Assembly (NCBI GenBank): GCA_902459845.2
Contig: CABPSV020000003.1
Location: 1 to 64,000, forward strand
Length of the DNA: 64,000 bases
Reading direction: 5' to 3'
Source of the DNA: Hepatocystis sp. ex Piliocolobus tephrosceles
Lineage: Eukaryota; Apicomplexa; Aconoidasida; Haemosporida; Plasmodiidae
The notes under the pieces were generated by a model that saw only the letters and a list, made by a program, of their open reading frames with translations, was not told where the DNA came from and did not search any database. Within the stretch, counting starts at the first letter, position 1. The number at the start of each line of letters is the position of its first letter. The translations under genes were made by a program, and so were the position numbers. Positions 58,036 through 64,000 of this stretch are shown here, in pieces.

Positions 58036-59326
58036 TGTGGCAGTTTTACAATAAACACATTAAAAATATATATATAAAAGTTTGAATAAAAATATAATGA
58101 AACCTGTTATGATGGTATTTTCATCCTCAGTAAATTCACAGCTCCATACATGGTAATCATGCGCTCGCCTGAATCATCAAATCAAGTTTACATTGTTAAT
58201 TTAAAAAAAAAAAAATACACAATCATGCAAATTTAAAAACATGCGAATATGGATGTAAACAAATTATGTACAATAATTCTGAGTAAATGCCTAAATAATT
58301 AAAAACGCTTACACTTTTTTTATTAAACAAAGGATAAACAAATACGTGTATAAATAAGCATAGACATAAGAACATAAACAAGTACATACATACGCAAAAA
58401 AAATGCTTCATTTTGTTTTTTTTATTATTGTATACATATGCAACTAATAGTTTTTTTTTTTTTTTTTTACCAAGACTTAACTAGTTGTTGATCAGAAAGC
58501 AAAAAGACATCACCATTGCTAAAAGTTACACATATTTTTCTGAATAATAAAAAAATTAACAGTTACATATGCGTTGGTAAATTTGGCTATTTTTTGTGCT
58601 GTGATTACATCAATGATGATTACACTACAGATATTATATTATATTGTACAACGTATGACTATTTTTTTTTTTTTTTTTTTTTTTCTTATATATATTTTTT
58701 AGCTTAATTTTATTTGTATTACTCTGGTTTCTTATCAAATGCTGCAAAGCATAAGCCTAAAAATGGGCACATAAACACACATATGTATATATGTATATTA
58801 AAAAACCACCCATGTTTAATATACGTTTAAATTCGTTATTTTTTTTTTTTTTTTTTTTTTTATATGTACTTTTTTTTTTTTTTTTTTTGTACCTCGTTTG
58901 AAAACAAGTAATCTGATTTTAGGACTCCACTGTGAATGTTTACATTTTTTTCATAACTTAATATGTGATTGCTTTAAAAAAATAAAATATAAACAATATA
59001 ATATAATGACATAGTGATAACTGAGAAAAACGAATCCAAATGTTAGTGTGCAATTTTTGTAAGTTATTGTAAAAGTGCATACATATGTTTTTAATGTTCA
59101 TTTTATTTTATTTATTTTTTTTTCTTAATACATACACTTCGAAACCATTATCATCGTTTTCTTCGTTTTGTGCTAATCTATAAAAATAAATTCTACCTTT
59201 TTTTTTTTGTTCTTCATTTTCTACATTTGTGTTCTGGTTTGTTTTAAGTTGGTATGTTGAAACAGCAGTCAACCCAAAACTATCTTTAAAGCTTTCATCT
59301 TTATTCATAAGGAATCAAATCAGTTG

Positions 59327-59380
<54 letters not shown>

Positions 59381-59621
59381 GAGGTAAGAAGAGGTGAGAA
59401 CAAACAGGAAGACGGACGGGCACGAACACAAAAATAAAAAAGGTACGTGTGTAAATAAGTAAGAAACATAAAACATTATAAACAATTGAAGTACGGCTTT
59501 TGCCATTATTTTTTTTTTTTTTTTTTTATAATATCTTACCGTCATAATTTAGTAGAGTTCTACTTGGGAAAATACAAATATCGTCACAGCAATATTTCAA
59601 ATTATATTTCCTTTGTATCAT
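56938..59621 (-). CDS. DPH7/WDR85-like WD40 protein (diphthamide pathway), 11 exons
   Basis: Exons high to low: 59540-59621, 59136-59298, 58893-58971, 58723-58756, 58471-58539, 58104-58168, 57938-58004, 57678-57743, 57479-57580, 57260-57333, 56938-57086; about 317 aa. DPH7 hydrolyses methylated diphthine on eEF2 before the last amidation. Matches to DPH7: TAVSTYQL followed by GRIYFYRL; LCFAAFDKKPEKICVTFSNG; SWRAHDYHVW; GSDDCSLIMWDMR; SQGVTDVKF; YDNMIRVFDIRNLQKPVRTL; SSIWRIKFLY; KLLVAACDGGAKVF; LTYGIDV; SCSFYNKEVQMWV at the end. All junctions keep phase except exon 3/4, where one base is missing (exon 3 ends in phase 0, exon 4 needs one base). Either an earlier donor (gtggag in exon 3) is used, or there is an indel. 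Exon 6 uses a weak donor (gtttca). A one-methionine start gives MIQRKYNLKYCC. Other WD40 families fit less well because of the IWRIKF/LLVAACDGG/YGID sequence run. Confidence 0.84.
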
Positions 59622-60101
59622 TCTTTTTTTTTATACTTTTCGAACATTTATAAAAAAATGAAATAAAATCTTACATTTGGAAAAAGAAGTTTATATATTT
59701 TTTATTTTTATTATTGCTAAGTGTGAGGCACAGAAATCGGAAAAGTTAACATATCTTGGTTTTTTCTTTTTTTTTTTCTTTTTTTACTGCATAATAAATA
59801 AACAAAATAAAAAAGTTGTTTCCCTTTTTTTTTTTTTTTTTTTTTATTGATACATTTTATTTTAATACGCACTTTTACTACATAATATATTATCGATTAC
59901 TTTCACTACGATCAATACTATAAACTATTATTACCACTACTACTGTGTTTTATTGCTTCCTTTTTTCGTTCTTTCACTTGCCTCAATAGGCCTTAAAACG
60001 TTTTTTCTGCCTTCAACTCAGTATACATCATTTTTTTTCTTTTTTTTTACAAAAAAAAAAAAAAAAAAAAAAAATATGACTGAGTACAATATTCATTTTT
60101 A
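59622..60101. other. Divergent promoter region (DPH7-like / 1107-aa protein)
   Basis: 480 bases of AT-rich sequence with poly(T) (59827-59846) and poly(A) (60051-60074). No gene seen. Confidence 0.65.
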
Positions 60102-63100
60102 ATGAAACAGCGTGCTCTTTTTATTTTTGTAGCACTTATAAAATTATGTTTTTGTATGCTTACTAATAAAAACAATAACTTGGCATACATAAATAACGAA
60201 TTATTTATAAAAGCAAGACCCAAAAGAAAATGTTTTTCTTTTTTAAATAGTAGCATACATATTAATGGTAATGAAAAAAAACAAAAAAAAAACGTGTATG
60301 GTGATGTGAGTCGTTTGCGAGAACAAAATAGTTACGATGAGAGAGACCGAACTGATAATGCTAGTATTTGTATCACTACAACCAGTGCCAGTGCCAGTAA
60401 CATAAGTAGCGTAAATAACAGTAGCACAACAAATGAAGGGAAAAAATTCCTAAATGCAACAAAAGAAGATGATTATTATGATTTATATTTATATCATATT
60501 TATAAAAAAGTGAACAATATAAAAAAAAAAAAATATTTATACACTCCTAGTAAATACGAGAGTGTTAAGTCGTATATAAAAAGAGAATTAAATGAATGTT
60601 TAGGTGTAAATACGGCAGCATATATTTTTAAAATAACAGAATATTATTCTAAAAATTTGTTAGATGTGTCAGTATATGTGGAAGAGATAGTTAGTATTCT
60701 CAGTTTTTTTACGTTTAATCATGCACATAATTATACAGATACATTGCAAGAAGAGTTTGAACAAAATGTGAAAGATAATACAACTGTTGATGTAAGTACT
60801 ACAAATTCGATGTTAATTAAGCGGTGCTCGTCTGATAATACACAAATAGACACAAGCAATACTTATATTAATCATGCGAATATACATAATTACAAAAACG
60901 TTGTTAATAATGTAGATTGTAACACATCAGTTAATGATAGTAATAATTTATATGATGAAACAAAAATAAGGATGGCGCATAAGAATATGTACAATAATCA
61001 GATGAAAAAAAGTTATAACACATTTAATGATAGTGACAATGGTAGTGACAGTATTAAAAGAAACGAAGTAGACGATTACGAATCTAAACAAACGAACGAA
61101 ACCGATTCTATTTTAAACACTAAAACATATAACAATAACAAAATAAATAAAATAATAAAAAAAAATGAGCATTATAAAAAATTTTGTTTTTTTTTCTTTC
61201 GACTTGTTGATTCAATTAGTGGTTTATTTTGTTGCATAGGAAAAAGAAACAAACGAGAAGAAATATACAAATACTTAATCAATATGAAATTAATAACAAA
61301 AGTGAAAAATTATAATATAAATTCCATACAAAACTTTAATACTGATTTTATGATTTATATTATTAGATTATTAAAATATAAAAACGTTAATATTTCTTGT
61401 TCTTTAAAAAAATTAAAAATATATGAGAAAGCACAAATAAAACAAATATTTCTTGATTGTGTGCACGAAAATATATTAGATCTTTTTTATTTAAAAAAAA
61501 TAGAACCTGAGTACATTGCTAAACAAGAGAAAAAAAAAGAACAACAAAAAAAAGAACAAGAGTTCATGAGTAAAAATATTTTATTACGTTCGAAAATTAA
61601 CAACTTAGGAAAAAATAAAACTATAACTACTAGACGAATTGATACAAATATTGTGTCAGATGTAGTTGATTTAAAAGAGGGTGTGCATAACAGTAATGAT
61701 CAAATGGAGTTACAAAAATGTGAACATAATGGACAGAAAATAGATGAACAAACAATAAATAAACAGAAAATAGATAAACAAAAAATAGATGAACAAACAA
61801 TAGATAAACAAAAAGTAGATAAACAAAAAGTAGATGAACCAGAAATAGACAAACCAAAAATAGACAAACCAAAAATAGATGAACAAATAAACAACGTTAT
61901 AGATTTATCTACCATTTCATTGTCCGATATTAAACAGTTTATAATGCGTAAAGACGACAAACAAACAGATAACACACAAATTAGTAACGACATGGAGCAT
62001 AAACAAAAAAATATAACAAAAGAAACAGTAGTAGAAACTAAGACAGAAAAAGAAACAAAGACAGAAAAAGAAAAAGAAGAAAAACTAAACATAAAAAATG
62101 ATATTATGAAATATTTTGACATAACAGAAAATAAAAATTCAATAGTATTTGAAATAAATGAATCTTTTTTAAAAAACAAAGAACCAGTCGTTAAAAGTTC
62201 TCAAGTGATAAATAACTATCTACATTTGCTTGATTATAACAAACAAAGTAATTATGCGTTTGCCACGAAGGGCCTAAAAGAAGATATAAAAAAAGACACA
62301 GAAGAAAACATAGAAGAAGAGATAAAAAAAATCATCGAAGAAGACACAGAAGAAGACATAGAAGAAGACATAGAAGAAGACATAGAAGAAAATATAGAAG
62401 AAAATATAGACGAAGCAGAACAAATAAAAAATATGTCAACAGATGTTAAAGAACCAGAGTATATAATTAATAACCCAAAAGTGGAGTGTATAAGGAGCAC
62501 AATAATGGATACACGTGAGGACACTGTCGAAAATACTGACAATGACAAAGACATGCACTACGACACGGGATTGGACGAACTAAACACCCTAACAACCACC
62601 AAAAAAAAAATTAACAAAGAAAACAGAAACCTTACCAATCTACATTTTTTACTAAACGAAGAAGCCAACAAAAAGAATAAATATAATTTCCATTCCATTT
62701 ATACCAGTAACATTGAAGAACAAATAGAATCCATATGTTATATTTTAAAAAAAGAAAAAGAGAAAAAGAAAGTTATTGTTTGTACAGACGAAAAAGTAAT
62801 AAAATTAATAAAAAAAAAATGTCAAGATGAACATATTGAATATGACAACATAATAAATATATTAAAAAACATAAAACAATTTGTTATAAAAAATAATAAT
62901 TATAAAAAATTTTGTTTTATTTTTTTAAACGAAATAGAAAATACTATACAAGTAAGAAAATTATTTAGTAATTTATTTTCATCAGAAAAACAAAACGTTG
63001 ATGATTTGTTGCATATTAATTTTTTTTATTTTGCAACGAATGAACAAAAAGCGACTGTATATAAAAAATTGTTTTACTCTATTATAAATAATGAAGATAG

Positions 63101-63425
63101 TTATTTAATTTATTTAAAAAAAAAACAAAAGCAACAAATTTCTAACAAAAAAAACAAAAAAGAATATATAAAAACAAATAAGCAGGATATATATAATAAA
63201 AACAACAACAGTGGTAATCTTAGGAAAAATAGAACAAGCCACCCATTCGAAAAAAAAAAAAAATCAAAAAGTGATGAAAAATGGCTAGCATTCAGAAGAA
63301 AAAGTTTAAAAAAAATAGAAGAAATGAAAAAAAAAGCAGAATTGGTCAAAAAGAAAAAACAGGAAAAAAGAGATAGAAAAATTAAACGAGTTATTGAAAA
63401 AATGAAAAATAAGGGGGGCAAATGA
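60102..63425 (+). CDS. Unidentified 1107-aa protein with apicoplast-like bipartite leader
   Basis: I do not recognise a family. It begins MKQRALFIFVALIKLCFCM, a clear signal peptide, then a basic Asn/Lys-rich stretch (KARPKRKCFSFLNSS), the bipartite pattern of apicoplast-targeted proteins. Ordered segments: about 140-215 (YESVKSYIKRELNECLGV, YIFKITEYYSKNLLDVSVYV); about 355-475 (FFRLVDSISGLFCCIGKR; IYIIRLLKYKN; QIKQIFLDCVHENILDLFYL); and about 845-1010 (IEEQIESICYILKKEKEKKK, VIVCTDEKVIKLIKKKC, FCFIFLNEIENTIQ), which looks like an alpha/beta fold. Between them are repeats (IDKQKIDEQ near 61730-61890; EEDIEEDI near 62320-62410). The C-terminus is extremely basic (KKKAELVKKKKQEKRDRKIK), suiting nucleic-acid or ribosome contact. 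Function is not inferred further. Divergent from the DPH7-like gene. Confidence 0.86.
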   Translation: MKQRALFIFVALIKLCFCMLTNKNNNLAYINNELFIKARPKRKCFSFLNSSIHINGNEKKQKKNVYGDVSRLREQNSYDERDRTDNASICITTTSASASNISSVNNSSTTNEGKKFLNATKEDDYYDLYLYHIYKKVNNIKKKKYLYTPSKYESVKSYIKRELNECLGVNTAAYIFKITEYYSKNLLDVSVYVEEIVSILSFFTFNHAHNYTDTLQEEFEQNVKDNTTVDVSTTNSMLIKRCSSDNTQIDTSNTYINHANIHNYKNVVNNVDCNTSVNDSNNLYDETKIRMAHKNMYNNQMKKSYNTFNDSDNGSDSIKRNEVDDYESKQTNETDSILNTKTYNNNKINKIIKKNEHYKKFCFFFFRLVDSISGLFCCIGKRNKREEIYKYLINMKLITKVKNYNINSIQNFNTDFMIYIIRLLKYKNVNISCSLKKLKIYEKAQIKQIFLDCVHENILDLFYLKKIEPEYIAKQEKKKEQQKKEQEFMSKNILLRSKINNLGKNKTITTRRIDTNIVSDVVDLKEGVHNSNDQMELQKCEHNGQKIDEQTINKQKIDKQKIDEQTIDKQKVDKQKVDEPEIDKPKIDKPKIDEQINNVIDLSTISLSDIKQFIMRKDDKQTDNTQISNDMEHKQKNITKETVVETKTEKETKTEKEKEEKLNIKNDIMKYFDITENKNSIVFEINESFLKNKEPVVKSSQVINNYLHLLDYNKQSNYAFATKGLKEDIKKDTEENIEEEIKKIIEEDTEEDIEEDIEEDIEENIEENIDEAEQIKNMSTDVKEPEYIINNPKVECIRSTIMDTREDTVENTDNDKDMHYDTGLDELNTLTTTKKKINKENRNLTNLHFLLNEEANKKNKYNFHSIYTSNIEEQIESICYILKKEKEKKKVIVCTDEKVIKLIKKKCQDEHIEYDNIINILKNIKQFVIKNNNYKKFCFIFLNEIENTIQVRKLFSNLFSSEKQNVDDLLHINFFYFATNEQKATVYKKLFYSIINNEDSYLIYLKKKQKQQISNKKNKKEYIKTNKQDIYNKNNNSGNLRKNRTSHPFEKKKKSKSDEKWLAFRRKSLKKIEEMKKKAELVKKKKQEKRDRKIKRVIEKMKNKGGK
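61735..61890 (+). repeat. Lys/Asp/Gln repeats (IDKQKIDEQ)
   Basis: About ten 15-base units (atagataaacaaaaa and variants) encode I/V-D-K/E-Q/P-K/T. Confidence 0.9.
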
Positions 63426-63550
63426 TGGTTTGTTACTATATTAGGTAGGTATATGAGCTCATATACAATATAAAAAAAAAAAAAAAATATATATATACAA
63501 AAATGTTATTTACAATTATTTGACTGTCTATAATAATAATTTTTTTTTTT

Positions 63551-63638
63551 TTAAACACTCTCTTGTATTTTTATAACAATTTCTTTAAAAACATCATCCG
63601 CTGTAAACTCTGATAATAGTATAACACCACGAGAGGTG

Positions 63639-63673
<35 letters not shown>

Positions 63674-63929
63674 GAAATAAATAAACTTCACTTTGCCCGG
63701 CATGGTCAGGGCATATATGTCTATATTCATATGTAAAAACGTTTGAGTTGTTCTTTTTCTATCTGTATAATAAGCCGCACGTATCTATGCTTTCCTTTCT
63801 ATTATTTTTTATTAATTTTTTTTTTTTTTTTTTTACCTTCTTTTTGTTTTTTTATCAGTGTCTTATTTTGTAAGCAGTCGTATACTTCGAAGGTCATGTC
63901 GTCGGTACATCTCTCTCTTATCACAATCC
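63551..63929 (-). CDS. Unidentified gene, last two exons only (5' end beyond window)
   Basis: Exon 63837-63929 encodes IVIRERCTDDMTFEVYDCLQ then NKTLIKKQKE, bounded by ttttttag and gtaaaa. It joins in phase to 63551-63609 (EFTADDVFKEIVIKIQESV, stop). The first two bases (GG) complete a codon from an exon outside the window. I do not recognise the family. The terminal exon's acceptor (actattatcag) lies about 35 bases after the poly(T). Convergent with the 1107-aa gene. Confidence 0.6.
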
Positions 63930-64000
63930 CTAAAAAAAAAAAAAATAAAATAAAAATAAAAAATAAATGAGTACATAAATAGGTTATTAAATTAATAAAT

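Overview
This is a eukaryotic nuclear chromosome segment from an apicomplexan parasite, almost certainly a Plasmodium (malaria parasite) or a close haemosporidian. The reasons are extreme A+T richness, very long poly(A)/poly(T) and (TA)n tracts, short GT-AG introns with T-rich ends, Asn/Lys-rich insertions in otherwise conserved proteins, and the gene content. From memory, the order alpha-COP, glutaredoxin-like protein, IF-2/eIF5B, UROD, COQ2, SAS-6 resembles part of P. falciparum chromosome 6. I cannot fix the species. I see no bacterial, viral, transposon, CRISPR, rRNA or tRNA features.

Layout, left to right: (1) coatomer alpha (+, 5' end cut by the window); (2) monothiol glutaredoxin-like protein with a CKFS site (-); (3) eIF5B/IF-2 (+); (4) a 16-exon ZMYND10-like MYND protein (+), interrupted by a 100-N assembly gap with an inverted, diverged partial copy of its own exons; (5) a 4-TM RING protein (-); (6) uroporphyrinogen decarboxylase (+); (7) a 13-exon SPX-EXS (XPR1/SYG1-like) transporter (-); (8) COQ2-like polyprenyltransferase with a QLQP minisatellite (+); (9) SAS-6 (-); (10) a giant 3034-aa protein with an OHA-like plus LOTUS/OST-HTH-like core (+); (11) an Obg-type GTPase with degenerate switch motifs (-); (12) an unidentified 932-aa protein (+); (13) an 11-exon DPH7/WDR85-like WD40 protein (-); (14) an unidentified 1107-aa protein with an apicoplast-like leader (+); (15) the 3' end of an unidentified multi-exon gene (-). 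From the third gene's neighbour onward the genes alternate strand almost perfectly, so intergenic spaces are either divergent promoters (large, up to 5.9 kb) or convergent 3' ends (small).

Functionally these are mostly conserved housekeeping genes: secretion (alpha-COP), translation (eIF5B, and DPH7 for the diphthamide of eEF2), redox/Fe-S (glutaredoxin), haem (UROD), ubiquinone (COQ2), phosphate export (SPX-EXS) and organelle ribosome GTPase (Obg). SAS-6 (basal body) and the ZMYND10-like protein (dynein preassembly) both point to axoneme building, which in Plasmodium happens only in the male gamete. Exon structures were rebuilt by hand from splice signals and reading-frame phase. Most junctions keep frame; two (SPX-EXS exon 2/3 and DPH7 exon 3/4) do not, and are flagged.
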